This document shows positions 8,272 through 16,396 of a DNA stretch of 64,000 bases, in pieces. The stretch comes from Corynebacterium breve (lineage in GTDB: Bacteria > Actinomycetota > Actinomycetes > Mycobacteriales > Mycobacteriaceae). The stretch covers positions 2,480,001-2,544,000 of the forward strand of contig NZ_CP126969.1 of the NCBI RefSeq assembly GCF_030252165.1, in the 5' to 3' direction. A program made the translations under genes and the position numbers. Each line of letters begins with the position of its first letter. Within the stretch, counting starts at the first letter, position 1. The notes beneath the pieces are model-generated. The model saw only the letters and a program-made list of their open reading frames with translations. It had not been told where the DNA came from and made no database searches.

Positions 8272-9116
8272 GATGCTGTTGCAAAGTTGGGGCAGTAGAA
8301 AGACCGGCGTGAAATAATCACAGCCATGGGTATCTTCTCCGGTCGTCATTTCCCCCGTGACATCATTCTGTGGGCAGTGCGCAGGTACTGCCGCTACGGG
8401 TGAGCTACCGCGATCTGGAGGAAATGATGACTTCAGCGGGGCGTGCCGGTCGATCACACCACGATTCTCACCGCTGGGTCCAGAAATACGCCCCTGAGCT
8501 GGACAAGCGAACTCGGTGGTACCGGCTGGTACCTGACTGGCAGGCCAGTTCCTGGCGGGTGGATGAGACCTATATCCGGGTCGGCGGAAAGTGGTGCTAT
8601 CTCTATCGGGCGATCACCGCCGGTGGGTATACCCTGGACTTTTACCTCTCCCCGAAGCGTAACGTTGCGGCAGCGAAGCGTTTCCTGGCCAAGGCCCTCA
8701 GATCCAATGCGTCAGCCGGGTCCCCGCGGGTCATCAACACCGACAAGGCACCAGCTCTGGCCAAGGCAATATCCGAGCTGAAGGCGGAGGGAATCTGCCC
8801 TCAGACGGTGGAGCACCGGCAGGTGAAATACCTGAACAACGTTCTCGAGGGAGATCATGGCCGACTTAAAAGAATCCTGGGGCCGAAGGGAGCGTTCAAA
8901 AACCGAATTTCCGCCTACCGGACGTTGAAAGGGATGGAAGCGATGCATTCATTACGGAAAGGGCAGGGCACGATGTTTGCCTACGGGCAACCGAACCCGG
9001 ATGCGGTGATCGTCAGCCGGGTGTTCGAGGCTGCCTGAGAACGCCGACCCGCAGCGAGCATCAGAGGATGAAGACTGGGTCGTCACGGCTCTCCGCCTGA
9101 AGTTTGCAACAGCACC
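8272..9116 (+). mobile_element. IS1628-type IS6-family element, copy 1
   Basis: 845 bp bounded by GATGCTGTTGCAAAGTT at the left and AGTTTGCAACAGCACC at the right, imperfect terminal repeats of GGTGCTGTTGCAAAGTT. The eight bases flanking each side do not match, so no target duplication remains; this indicates deletion or recombination after insertion. Copy 2 lies 2.3 kb away in direct orientation. Confidence 0.85.
8326..9038 (+). pseudogene. IS6-family transposase (copy 1) with disrupted N-terminus
   Basis: The natural start MGIFSGRHFPRD at 8326 runs into TGA after CRYG because one G is missing (TACGGG-TGAGC). From there a second frame encodes VSYRDLEEMM and the full catalytic domain: WRVDETYI, VINTDKAP and NNVLEGDHGRLKR give the D-D-E triad of IS6 transposases. 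A segment after EEMM reads TSAGRAGRSHHDSH; an alternative frame reads VDHTTI there, so compensating indels shift the HTH region. A protein from an internal ATG could retain the catalytic core but lacks a normal DNA-binding N-terminus. Identical from this point to copy 2. Confidence 0.75.
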
Positions 9117-9194
9117 CGTTGTGTTGTGCGCGTGGTGTCACCGGTGCGTCTGCGGTCTCGGTGCGTGTGCACACCCCTCTGCGAGTATGTACGC

Positions 9195-9461
9195 ATGGAA
9201 TACCTTTTTGACTCGCTAGTACTGGCCCAAGTTTTCTATACGGAGGCTCCTTCTGAGGGACCTTCTTGGTGGGAGTCCACGTGGCATACGATCCGCACGG
9301 TGGTGCTCCTTTTTGTGTTGGGGGCAGGTGTGATGTCCTGGTCTCTTAGACCGAACGATTTCGGTTACCCTAGGCTGATCCGTGCGACGCAGGTGCTCGG
9401 TGGTGCCCTCGCGTTTCTGGCGTTCTGCGCGTTGGTTCCGATTGCCTTCGGGACGTGCTAG
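9195..9461 (+). CDS. Small two-helix membrane protein
   Basis: 88 residues from ATG 9195. Two hydrophobic segments (TVVLLFVLGAGVMSW and VLGGALAFLAFCALVPIAFG) flank a short polar loop; the N-terminus is negatively charged and aromatic. Function unknown. It lies within the segment bracketed by IS1628 copies 1 and 2 and is followed closely by another hypothetical gene, so it is probably part of a captured plasmid-like fragment. Confidence 0.45.
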   Translation: MEYLFDSLVLAQVFYTEAPSEGPSWWESTWHTIRTVVLLFVLGAGVMSWSLRPNDFGYPRLIRATQVLGGALAFLAFCALVPIAFGTC

Positions 9462-9473
9462 AGGCGTCAGCGG

Positions 9474-9818
9474 GTGCGAGCGCGGGGGCAGAGGATCACG
9501 CTGCGCGACTTTTCGGCGGACACATTTGAGTCGGCGATGACGCTATCTAAATTCTTTTGCTGGGGCCGTGACTTTACTGCGAACATTGATGCTTTGCTTC
9601 GGGACACGGGAGTCCCGCGCGTTGACCCGTCCGACGAGTCGTTGAGTTCCGGCGAGCGCGCGCATGCGCGGATTGTTGCCGTCCTCGTTGACGAGTGGGA
9701 CGCGTTGGACAGTCGCCAACAGCGTGCACTTGTGAACGTGTTGAAGACATCAGCACGTGCGAGTGAGGACGCGGAAAACTACTCCACGCGTCGCTTCGCC
9801 GACGGCGTCCAGGAGTAG
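9474..9818 (+). CDS. Hypothetical protein, 114 residues
   Basis: Starts at GTG 9474, twelve bases past the preceding stop. A helical soluble protein (FESAMTLSKFFCWGRDF, ERAHARIVAVLVDEWDAL, QQRALVNVLKTSARA). No family recognised. Codon use is GC-rich, in contrast to the AT-rich gene at 10278. Confidence 0.4.
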   Translation: MRARGQRITLRDFSADTFESAMTLSKFFCWGRDFTANIDALLRDTGVPRVDPSDESLSSGERAHARIVAVLVDEWDALDSRQQRALVNVLKTSARASEDAENYSTRRFADGVQE

Positions 9819-10070
9819 CCGCACGACATCAGAGGCGACGCGTCACGCGCGTGCATTCGGTATCGGCACCGTTCGTTGTGTGGTGCGCGCGGCATCGCGG
9901 GAGATGCTGACGGCGTGTCTGTGTTGAGGCGCTGACGCGAACGCCTACGGCGTTCTTGTCCCCCTTTATTTTCGTTCCCGACGTTTCCTGTCACGTCCTC
10001 GTGCTGTCGCTGCATTCGTCGCTTTTCGCGCCGTCTCCCCGCCCGTGTTCGTTTAAGGCCCGTAGGGCCT
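9819..10070. other. Non-coding, plasmid-like stretch with two hairpins
   Basis: No gene seen. It contains GAACGCC-TAC-GGCGTTC at 9939-9955 and AAGGCCC-GTA-GGGCCTT at 10055-10071, both perfect 7-bp stems with 3-base loops. Confidence 0.4.
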
Positions 10071-10071
10071 T
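10055..10071. terminator. Short perfect hairpin, possible terminator
   Basis: AAGGCCC (10055-10061) and GGGCCTT (10065-10071) with loop GTA. A similar hairpin lies at 9939-9955. No strong T-tract follows, so the role is uncertain. Confidence 0.35.
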
Positions 10072-10211
10072 CTCCTAATGGTACAGTTGGTACTATCGGC
10101 GCAATTGCAAGCATTCCATTGACGGGTGGCGCTACTGCTTGGCCAGCGATCCTGATAGCAGGCGGCGCTGCAGGCCTGACTGCGTATGAATGCGCTCAGA
10201 TCGGCAAGTAA
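10071..10211 (+). pseudogene. Bacteriocin-like Gly/Ala-rich peptide, C-terminal fragment without start
   Basis: 46 codons ending at TAA 10209-10211 read GTVGTIGAIASIPLTGG, then AWPAILIAGGAAGLTAY and ECAQIGK. This is the composition of the hydrophobic mature part of class II bacteriocins (glycine-zipper-like, short, one Cys). No ATG, GTG or TTG exists upstream in the frame before a stop near 9931, so the leader is missing. The next gene (10278) encodes a tiny two-helix membrane protein of the kind that gives bacteriocin immunity. Identification is by resemblance only. Confidence 0.35.
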
Positions 10212-10277
10212 GACCAAAGCGAACCTCAGCGTTATTCTTTGAGGAAGTTTTATTTCATTAAGGGTCGGTAGGGTGGT

Positions 10278-10487
10278 ATGTTGACACAACAGAAAAAAGA
10301 AATGTCCTTGGCGGTTACGAGCTTTATATTAGCTTGTATAGCTTTGGGGGGAATTCTTGCTTTCGAGTTTTCGTTCATGACCGTAGTGCTTGCCGTAAAT
10401 TGGCTAGTGATCACCTTCATCGCCTTTCGAAAAATTCGTGAAATAAAAAAGAGTCAGACAGTTAACAAGCTCTCAACAAGCAGTTAG
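10278..10487 (+). CDS. Small two-helix membrane protein, possible bacteriocin immunity protein
   Basis: 69 residues: Lys-rich N-terminus (MLTQQKKEM), two hydrophobic segments (VTSFILACIALGGILAFEF and MTVVLAVNWLVITFIAF), and a basic C-terminal tail (RKIREIKKSQ). It lies 66 bp after the bacteriocin-like fragment and is AT-rich compared with its surroundings, a sign of transfer. GGTAGGGT precedes the ATG. Such short basic two-TM proteins often confer self-immunity, but nothing here proves it. Confidence 0.5.
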   Translation: MLTQQKKEMSLAVTSFILACIALGGILAFEFSFMTVVLAVNWLVITFIAFRKIREIKKSQTVNKLSTSS

Positions 10488-10512
10488 CGATGCACAACGT
10501 GTCATAATGTCA

Positions 10513-10881
10513 TCAGAGCTCCACAGCATGCGTGTTGCGGAGAAGTAAAACCCGGGACATCCCACCGGACGATGGGGCCCGGGTTGTGCGCTTTCTAAAT
10601 CGGATGAACGGTAGTTTTTCTTCAATGTAGGAATAAAATTCCGGGACACCACACCTATAATCCACGATCGCTCCACAGCAAGCATCTGGAACCCACAGCA
10701 TGGGATCGCTCGGTCCGGTTTTATGGTGCATACGGATTTTTGACACTATTTGCTGAGTTCGCAAGTAATTAAGCATTTTCATATCCAAAGTATCTTGGGG
10801 CTCTCTGCGTGATTCAATCACCATGGCATCAAGAGACGCTGCACTAGTACACCCACTGAATCCATAGAGGTGCTTGATCAC
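10513..10881 (-). CDS. Hypothetical protein, probable fragment (PMLWVPDACCGAI motif)
   Basis: The 122-residue frame contains DPMLWVPDACCGAIVDY, resembling a conserved block seen near the C-terminus of uncharacterised actinobacterial proteins (PMLW.PDAVCGA type, as I remember it). The start is short for that group, so the gene is likely truncated at its 5' end. It lies between the bacteriocin-like genes and the bioF remnant and points the same way as bioF. Confidence 0.4.
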   Translation of the reverse strand: MIKHLYGFSGCTSAASLDAMVIESRREPQDTLDMKMLNYLRTQQIVSKIRMHHKTGPSDPMLWVPDACCGAIVDYRCGVPEFYSYIEEKLPFIRFRKRTTRAPSSGGMSRVLLLRNTHAVEL

Positions 10882-10992
10882 CCATTAATGGAGTGGCAAT
10901 CCATACCAACAGCAAGGCTATAAAATGAGCGCTTTAGGAATCCTTGTGACCACCGCAAATACACCCTCATTCACCTGAGCGAATTGCAGTAT

Positions 10993-11421
10993 TTAGTCAG
11001 CAAATCCAAGACTGTCTTTCACTTCCTGTATCGCAACACTAAGGCGATCAATGTGCTCTTTAGTGTGAGTAGCCATCACAGTTACTCGCAGAATCGCCTC
11101 ATTACGACGGACCGTAGGATAACGAATCGCTGGAACATGAAAGCCTCTCTGTCGAAGCTTGTCCGAGACTATAGTTGCATGTTTTTCAGACCCTATGTGA
11201 ACAGGGATAATTGGCCCATTACCAGGCACACCGATCTTTTCCCTCAACCTCTGCTCATTACAGCGAAGTGCATCACCAATGACTGGCTCGTCATCAATGA
11301 CACGAAGAGCTTCGCCAGTAGCTGCCATGATAGAAGCAGCATTTGATGTCGAATAGACATAAGACCGAGACTGGTTACGCAGTAGCGCAGCGACCGGTTC
11401 GGCATAGCATACAAACCCACC
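10993..11421 (-). pseudogene. bioF: 8-amino-7-oxononanoate synthase (BioF), C-terminal part cut by IS1628 copy 2
   Basis: About 142 residues matching the C-terminal third of BioF-type PLP enzymes: GGFVCYAEPVAALLRNQSRSYVYSTS, then GPIIPVHIGSE, RQRGFHVPAIRYPTVRRNEAILRV and THTKEHIDRL. The PLP-lysine half is absent because the IS1628 copy 2 left end replaces it at 11422. The open frame running into the element is an artefact. Biotin synthesis through this copy is lost; a second locus may exist outside. Confidence 0.75.
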
Positions 11422-12266
11422 GATGCTGTTGCAAAGTTGGGGCAGTAGGAAGAGCGACGTGAAATAATCACAGCCATGGGTATCTTCTCCGGTCGTCATT
11501 TCCCCCGTGACATCATTCTGTGGGCAGTGCGGTGGTACTGCCGCTACGGGTGAGCTACCGCGATCTGGAGGAAATGATGACTTCAGCGGGGCGTGCCGGT
11601 CGATCACACCACGATTCTCACCGCTGGGTCCAGAAATACGCCCCTGAGCTGGACAAGCGAACTCGGTGGTACCGGCTGGTACCTGACTGGCAGGCCAGTT
11701 CCTGGCGGGTGGATGAGACCTATATCCGGGTCGGCGGAAAGTGGTGCTATCTCTATCGGGCGATCACCGCCGGTGGGTATACCCTGGACTTTTACCTCTC
11801 CCCGAAGCGTAACGTTGCGGCAGCGAAGCGTTTCCTGGCCAAGGCCCTCAGATCCAATGCGTCAGCCGGGTCCCCGCGGGTCATCAACACCGACAAGGCA
11901 CCAGCTCTGGCCAAGGCAATATCCGAGCTGAAGGCGGAGGGAATCTGCCCTCAGACGGTGGAGCACCGGCAGGTGAAATACCTGAACAACGTTCTCGAGG
12001 GAGATCATGGCCGACTTAAAAGAATCCTGGGGCCGAAGGGAGCGTTCAAAAACCGAATTTCCGCCTACCGGACGTTGAAAGGGATGGAAGCGATGCATTC
12101 ATTACGGAAAGGGCAGGGCACGATGTTTGCCTACGGGCAACCGAACCCGGATGCGGTGATCGTCAGCCGGGTGTTCGAGGCTGCCTGAGAACGCCCACGC
12201 GCAGCGGCCATCAGGGAATGAGAAACTGAGTCTTCGCTGCTCTCCGCCCAACTTTGCAACAGCACC
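11422..12266 (+). mobile_element. IS1628-type IS6-family element, copy 2
   Basis: 845 bp with the same terminal repeats as copy 1. Its outer ends (GGCAGTAGGAAGAGCGACG at the left; ACTTTGCAACAGCACC at the right) match copy 3, whereas its interior is that of copy 1. No 8-bp target duplication is present. Confidence 0.85.
11476..12188 (+). pseudogene. IS6-family transposase (copy 2) with disrupted N-terminus
   Basis: Same defect as copy 1: MGIFSGRHF from 11476 meets TGA after CRYG through loss of one G, and the HTH region carries compensating indels. The D-D-E residues in WRVDETYI, VINTDKAP and NNVLEGDHG are intact. The encoded catalytic part is identical to copy 1. Confidence 0.75.
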
Positions 12267-12403
12267 CTCAACCGGTCTTGTGCCAGGGTGGATAGACCGG
12301 CCTTATCGGCCAGCCGCATGACCGGAACCAGACCGGATGCGGACACGAGGTTCGGGTCATCGAATGATGCTGACACCGCAGCGGGAGTGTGAGATAGTTG
12401 CAT
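12267..12403 (-). pseudogene. IS1380-family transposase, N-terminal fragment
   Basis: From ATG 12403, 45 residues (SHTPAAVSASFDDPNLVSASG, LVPVMRLADKAGLSTLAQDRL) match the start of IS1380-type transposases of actinobacteria. The gene is cut at 12266 by the right end of IS1628 copy 2. This documents one mobile element inserted into another. Confidence 0.7.
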
Positions 12404-12538
12404 CTACGAGATGCTCTTTCTTGATGTGGGATACGGACCTTAGACAAGTCGTATTTTCCCAGATCAGAAGAGCATTTCTTTTATTCCCACGCCGCTGGAA
12501 CCCGAACTACATCGGTGGATCCGGGCTAAAGGACTCTT

Positions 12539-13552
12539 ATGACCGACATTATTGATCTTCTAACCAACAACCAGTTCGCCACCATTCGCGAGGCACGCCC
12601 CAATGCAAAGGCGAACGCCCAGCGCTCCTTCGACGTGCTTTTCGACGACCCCAACGCCCTTCCCGAACGCTACGCCGTGGCCGAACACGTGGCCAGATTG
12701 CACGACACCGCTGTTGACTTCTACGCAGAGCTTGCGGAAGAAGACCCCGCGACCGATCCAGCACGTAAGGATGCCGCCATCAAGTTCGCTGACCTGTTGG
12801 TCCTGCGACCTGCCGACGCCACTGCGGCCGATGTCGGCGCCCTGCTTGAGCTTTTCGACGAAAACGAGATCGTCACCCTGGCGCAACTCATCAGCTTTCT
12901 TTCCTTCCAACTCCGCGTTGTGCATGGAATTCAAACCATCGGCGGACTTGATGTTGCGTCGACGGGCGGCCGTGGCCCAATCATCACCACTCCTCACGAA
13001 TTCTCTACTGCGCAGCTGGGGTGGAAACCTTGGGTCAAAGACTTGAAAAAGTCTGAACTGACAGCAGAACATCATGAAGCACTGATCAAACCCGAGCGCG
13101 CAAACATGCCGTACTTCCGTTTGCTTGTGCGCAACCCGCAGGCGTTGAAAGCACGCACGCTGACTGACCTGGATATTTTCTACAACATCCAGGGCGGGCT
13201 TTCGCGTGCCGAACGTGAACTAGCGGCAACAATCACTTCGCGCCTCAACGGTTGCCCCTACTGCGCGTCGGTGCATCAACAGCGCGCTAAGGAAGAAGGC
13301 GCGGACTCGGAGATCCTAGACCGTCTCATCTTCGATGGTGCTGACATTGACTTGGGCACTGCGCGGTGGAACGCTTTGCGCGATGCGACCCGAGCTCTCA
13401 CGAGGACACCGATGGAGTACGACCAGGTGGTCGTCGGCAAGCTGCATTCTGTCGGTTTCGATGATGCTGAGCTACTCGATCACCTGTATGCCACTGCGTT
13501 TTTCAACTGGGCGAACCGATTGATGCTGTCACTGGGGCACGCGACGTACTAG
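12539..13552 (+). CDS. CMD/alkylhydroperoxidase (AhpD-like) domain protein
   Basis: 337 residues. The C-terminal half has the AhpD core: RAERELAATITSRLNGCPYCASVHQQRA with C239-P-Y-C242 and H246, the redox pair and its proton relay in this family. The N-terminal half (residues 1-140, IDLLTNNQFATIREARP) resembles the companion CMD domain found in the two-protein Avi_7170/Avi_7169-type systems, here fused in one chain. Likely a peroxide- or flavin-linked oxidoreductase accessory. ATG 12539 has AAAGGA eight bases upstream. It stands alone next to IS debris. Confidence 0.75.
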   Translation: MTDIIDLLTNNQFATIREARPNAKANAQRSFDVLFDDPNALPERYAVAEHVARLHDTAVDFYAELAEEDPATDPARKDAAIKFADLLVLRPADATAADVGALLELFDENEIVTLAQLISFLSFQLRVVHGIQTIGGLDVASTGGRGPIITTPHEFSTAQLGWKPWVKDLKKSELTAEHHEALIKPERANMPYFRLLVRNPQALKARTLTDLDIFYNIQGGLSRAERELAATITSRLNGCPYCASVHQQRAKEEGADSEILDRLIFDGADIDLGTARWNALRDATRALTRTPMEYDQVVVGKLHSVGFDDAELLDHLYATAFFNWANRLMLSLGHATY

Positions 13553-13721
13553 ATCGCGTTTCCTAAATAAGTGGGCTGGTGGTGCGATACTGGATCGGTG
13601 AGTGGCACCACGAGTCAGTTTCGCGTCTTGACCAAACTGCTGACTGTGGCTGATGCGGAAGGAAAAATCGACTGAAACGTCTCCGCGGAGCCTCGATCAC
13701 CCGTGCTCACGCGGCCCAAGG

Positions 13722-13740
13722 TTTTGGGAGACATGCCCTA
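13722..13740. repeat. Direct repeat A, probable IS end remnant
   Basis: TTTTGGGAGACATGCCCTA matches 17508-17526 at 16 of 19 positions in the same orientation; the two bracket the kinase/ABC operon. Read on the other strand both begin TAGGGC, like a transposon terminus. It touches the response regulator stop codon. Confidence 0.45.
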
Positions 13741-14361
13741 GATCCAACCCAGTTCGCGGGCGCGTTGAAACGCCTCGAAACGATTAGCAGCGTCAACCTT
13801 TCCCATTGCAGATGACAGATAGTTGCGCGTCGTACCTGCCGCCAGATGTACCTGAGCAGCAATGTCCTCAACTGTGCCGCCGGTACCGGCAGCCTTGAGA
13901 ACTTCTTCCTCCCGCGGGGTAAGCGGCGATTCCCCCAAGGAGATTGCCTGCGCAGCGATGTCAGCATCAATGTGCCGACGACCGGCATGCACCGTCCGGA
14001 TGGCGGCGGCAAAATCCGCAGCCGATGAGGTTTTTGGCAAAAAACCCCGCGCACCAGCGGCGAGTGCACGTTTTAACGCCCGGGGTCGGGCGTGGCTGGT
14101 GACAACGAGTACATGCGGTGCGGAATCGAGAGCGAGTAGTTGCCTGGTTGTGTCTATTCCGTCAATGCCACCGAGATTGAGATCCATCACTACCACATCG
14201 GCACGTGAGGCACCGGTGGCCATTGCTTTCTTCCACCAGGCGATTAATTCTTCGCCAGAGCCAGCGACCACCGCGATTTCCAGGTCACTTTCCAGGGACA
14301 ACAGTGTCGACAACGAGCTTGCCACGAGTGATTCGTCATCGCAGACAGCGACGTGGATCAT
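13738..14361 (-). CDS. LuxR/NarL-type response regulator
   Basis: 207 residues. Receiver domain with D8/D9, phospho-acceptor D60 (VVVMDLNLGG), T/S at VTSH and K110 (FLPK). C-terminal LuxR HTH from about 147 (LTPREEEVLKAAGTGGTVEDIAAQVHLAAGTTRNYLSSAM). The start overlaps the kinase stop by four bases, so kinase and regulator are coupled. It probably controls the ABC genes ahead of it in the operon, as in DesKR- or LiaRS-like systems. Confidence 0.9.
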   Translation of the reverse strand: MIHVAVCDDESLVASSLSTLLSLESDLEIAVVAGSGEELIAWWKKAMATGASRADVVVMDLNLGGIDGIDTTRQLLALDSAPHVLVVTSHARPRALKRALAAGARGFLPKTSSAADFAAAIRTVHAGRRHIDADIAAQAISLGESPLTPREEEVLKAAGTGGTVEDIAAQVHLAAGTTRNYLSSAMGKVDAANRFEAFQRARELGWI

Positions 14362-15578
14362 CGCACTTCCTTTCTCGATCGATCTTCGAATTCCAACCGC
14401 ACTCGGAACGTGTCGGCATTATGCTCCAGATGAATGCTGGATCCTTCTCGCGTGGCGCGGCGACGCAGTGAGTCCAGTCCTCGCTGCGGACCAATGGAAT
14501 TCGGAGCTCCGTCATTCACCATCGTGACGCTCCCCGGTTTCAGCGTCAGCGTGGCATGACGAGCGTTGGAATGCTTGACAATGTTCGTCGCTGCTTCCCG
14601 CACGAACCAGGCGGTGAGATTCCGGTCCTCATCGGGTACTGTCGATACATCGCCGCGGATGGTGAGAGCAATGTTGGCATCGGCAAGCAATGCTTCCATG
14701 CCGGCCACTTCGGTCGCGAGATTGACCTTCCGGTAACCGGTGACCACTTCGTGCATTTCTGTGGCTGAGAGTTTCGCTAGCTTCTGCAGTTCGGAGAGCT
14801 CATCATCTGCGCGCTCGTCCCCGCGCGCTACAAGCGCTCGGGCGAGTTCTGCTTTTATGCTCATTGCAGCCAAGTGCTGACCGAGTGTGTCGTGGAGTTC
14901 TTGTGCAAAACGCAGCCGTTCCTCGGCGACTTTCAACTGGGCTTCAGTGGCTCGAGCTCGTTCGATCTCACGAAAAAGACGAATGGTCCACACTGTCAGG
15001 GCGGTCAGCACGGTTAGGCTGGCGAAGAAGAGCCCGACGAACCAGCTTCCGCCCGTTACTTCAGCGGCCCAGCCTGCTAAAAGTCCTGCCCCAACGGCGA
15101 CCGCCCATCGGACCCGTGTCAACGACCACGGGAGCAGTGCCACCGACCCCACCCCACACAGCACGACTGTAGCCAAAGCAACTCTGGTTGCGTCTGACAA
15201 GTCAACCAGCAAAATAACTACTAAAGGAACCCCGGCTGTGACGGCCTGCACCGCGACCAAGACCTTCTGAGCCGTGCCGGCAGAGCGCCTAGGTATCGAA
15301 TTGAACGCTGGATGCACCGCCACCGCCCAGGTGGTCGTTATGCCCACCACCAGCAGTGCGGCGATTGTGGAAAGAATCAGGAAGGCGCTCAGCTCGTGCG
15401 CGACTGCTACTTGAACAAGCGCCACTGCCGAGACAAACATGAGCGCTGGAACGGCAGTAAAAAGCACCGAATACCTTGAATAAGCGATGTACTGTTCGGC
15501 GGAGTCGAGCTCATTCCAATGGCGCAAAGTAAACAGGTCCATATTTGCAGGGGTACCTTCTAGCGGTTTGTTTCCCAC
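14358..15578 (-). CDS. Sensor histidine kinase (HisKA_3 type)
   Basis: 406 residues with about six N-terminal membrane segments (40-200), then a HisKA_3 dimerisation domain with phospho-accepting H229 (RFAQELHDTLGQHLAAMS). The HATPase domain has WFVREAATNIVKHSNA (N-box) and a G-box at GLDSLRRRA. The membrane part lacks a large extracellular loop, so the stimulus is probably sensed in the membrane, as in DesK-like and intramembrane-sensing kinases. The start at 15578 overlaps the upstream permease by 19 bases; an ATG at 15542 is a possible alternative. Confidence 0.9.
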   Translation of the reverse strand: MGNKPLEGTPANMDLFTLRHWNELDSAEQYIAYSRYSVLFTAVPALMFVSAVALVQVAVAHELSAFLILSTIAALLVVGITTTWAVAVHPAFNSIPRRSAGTAQKVLVAVQAVTAGVPLVVILLVDLSDATRVALATVVLCGVGSVALLPWSLTRVRWAVAVGAGLLAGWAAEVTGGSWFVGLFFASLTVLTALTVWTIRLFREIERARATEAQLKVAEERLRFAQELHDTLGQHLAAMSIKAELARALVARGDERADDELSELQKLAKLSATEMHEVVTGYRKVNLATEVAGMEALLADANIALTIRGDVSTVPDEDRNLTAWFVREAATNIVKHSNARHATLTLKPGSVTMVNDGAPNSIGPQRGLDSLRRRATREGSSIHLEHNADTFRVRLEFEDRSRKEVR

Positions 15579-16366
15579 TTAAAGTAGCAGGTCGCGCACC
15601 ATACGAGAACTATCGCCCACGCGGTGAGCACCCCAAGATCACTGAGCGCTGCGGTGAGGGTTGGTGCGTCCAGCCACGAAGCCAACGCTAGATCGTAGAC
15701 CAATGCGAACGGGGTGTATTCGATGACCTCGATGACTTTGTCGGGGAACAATCTGCGCAGTCCCGGCATTGCGAGCAGAGCGATAAGGAATACTGGCATC
15801 GAGGTCATCTGGGCAGCTTCAGCATTCTTGGTGAATGAAGCCGTGATCAATCCTGCGGTCGCGGACACTACGAGCCCGAGCAGGACAGCTGCAACTAGTA
15901 GGAAAAGATTATCGATGGAAGGTGCGCCGTCGATTATCACGAACACGCTGTAGGCAGCGATGGTCAGTAGCGACAAAATCGTTCCGGGAACCGCAAGGGC
16001 GCCCAGGATTTCATGGTCGCGGGACTCCCCAGTGCGCAGACGTTTGAGCACTTTCTCATCACGCCGGGTGGTTGCCGCAGAGATGACCGGATAGAACTGC
16101 ACGAAAAGAAGGACAAATGGGATCAGCACATCGCTGAGGGTGTTTTGTAGCCCAGTGGTCTCGTTCGTTTGCCGACTGATGAGCGCATACAAAACAAATG
16201 ACATGAGCAGTGGCAGCACAGCCATAAACAAGAGGGTGCGGTTGGCGAGGAATTGACGCAGTTCGGCAACGATCAATGCGCGAATACGGCGGGCGGAGCT
16301 GCCCCGGCGTGGTGGCGCATTCTCGGGGCGTTTATCGACGTGAGAGTAGGTTGTAGTGGTGTTCAT
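15560..16366 (-). CDS. ABC-2 type transporter permease
   Basis: 268 residues with six hydrophobic segments, starting with a cytoplasmic basic N-terminus (RRGSSARRIRALIVAELRQFL). The layout and the FVLLFVQFYPVISAATTRRDEKVLKRLRTG stretch fit ABC-2 permeases of drug or peptide exporters. It is encoded 30 bp after the ATPase and overlaps the kinase start. Confidence 0.85.
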   Translation of the reverse strand: MNTTTTYSHVDKRPENAPPRRGSSARRIRALIVAELRQFLANRTLLFMAVLPLLMSFVLYALISRQTNETTGLQNTLSDVLIPFVLLFVQFYPVISAATTRRDEKVLKRLRTGESRDHEILGALAVPGTILSLLTIAAYSVFVIIDGAPSIDNLFLLVAAVLLGLVVSATAGLITASFTKNAEAAQMTSMPVFLIALLAMPGLRRLFPDKVIEVIEYTPFALVYDLALASWLDAPTLTAALSDLGVLTAWAIVLVWCATCYFKWETNR

Positions 16367-16396
16367 GACATTCTCCTTGGATTCGAATCTGCGTTG

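Noticed and set aside
7480..8457. A 325-residue frame joining IS1628 sequence to the metallophosphoesterase
   Set aside because: The first 60 residues are the antisense of the IS left end; the fusion is accidental.
8264..9124. Search for 8-bp target duplications at each IS1628 copy
   Set aside because: Flanks compared for all four copies do not match, so no duplication is claimed.
10993..11607. A 204-residue frame joining IS1628 sequence to BioF
   Set aside because: Same artefact; only 10993-11421 is bioF.
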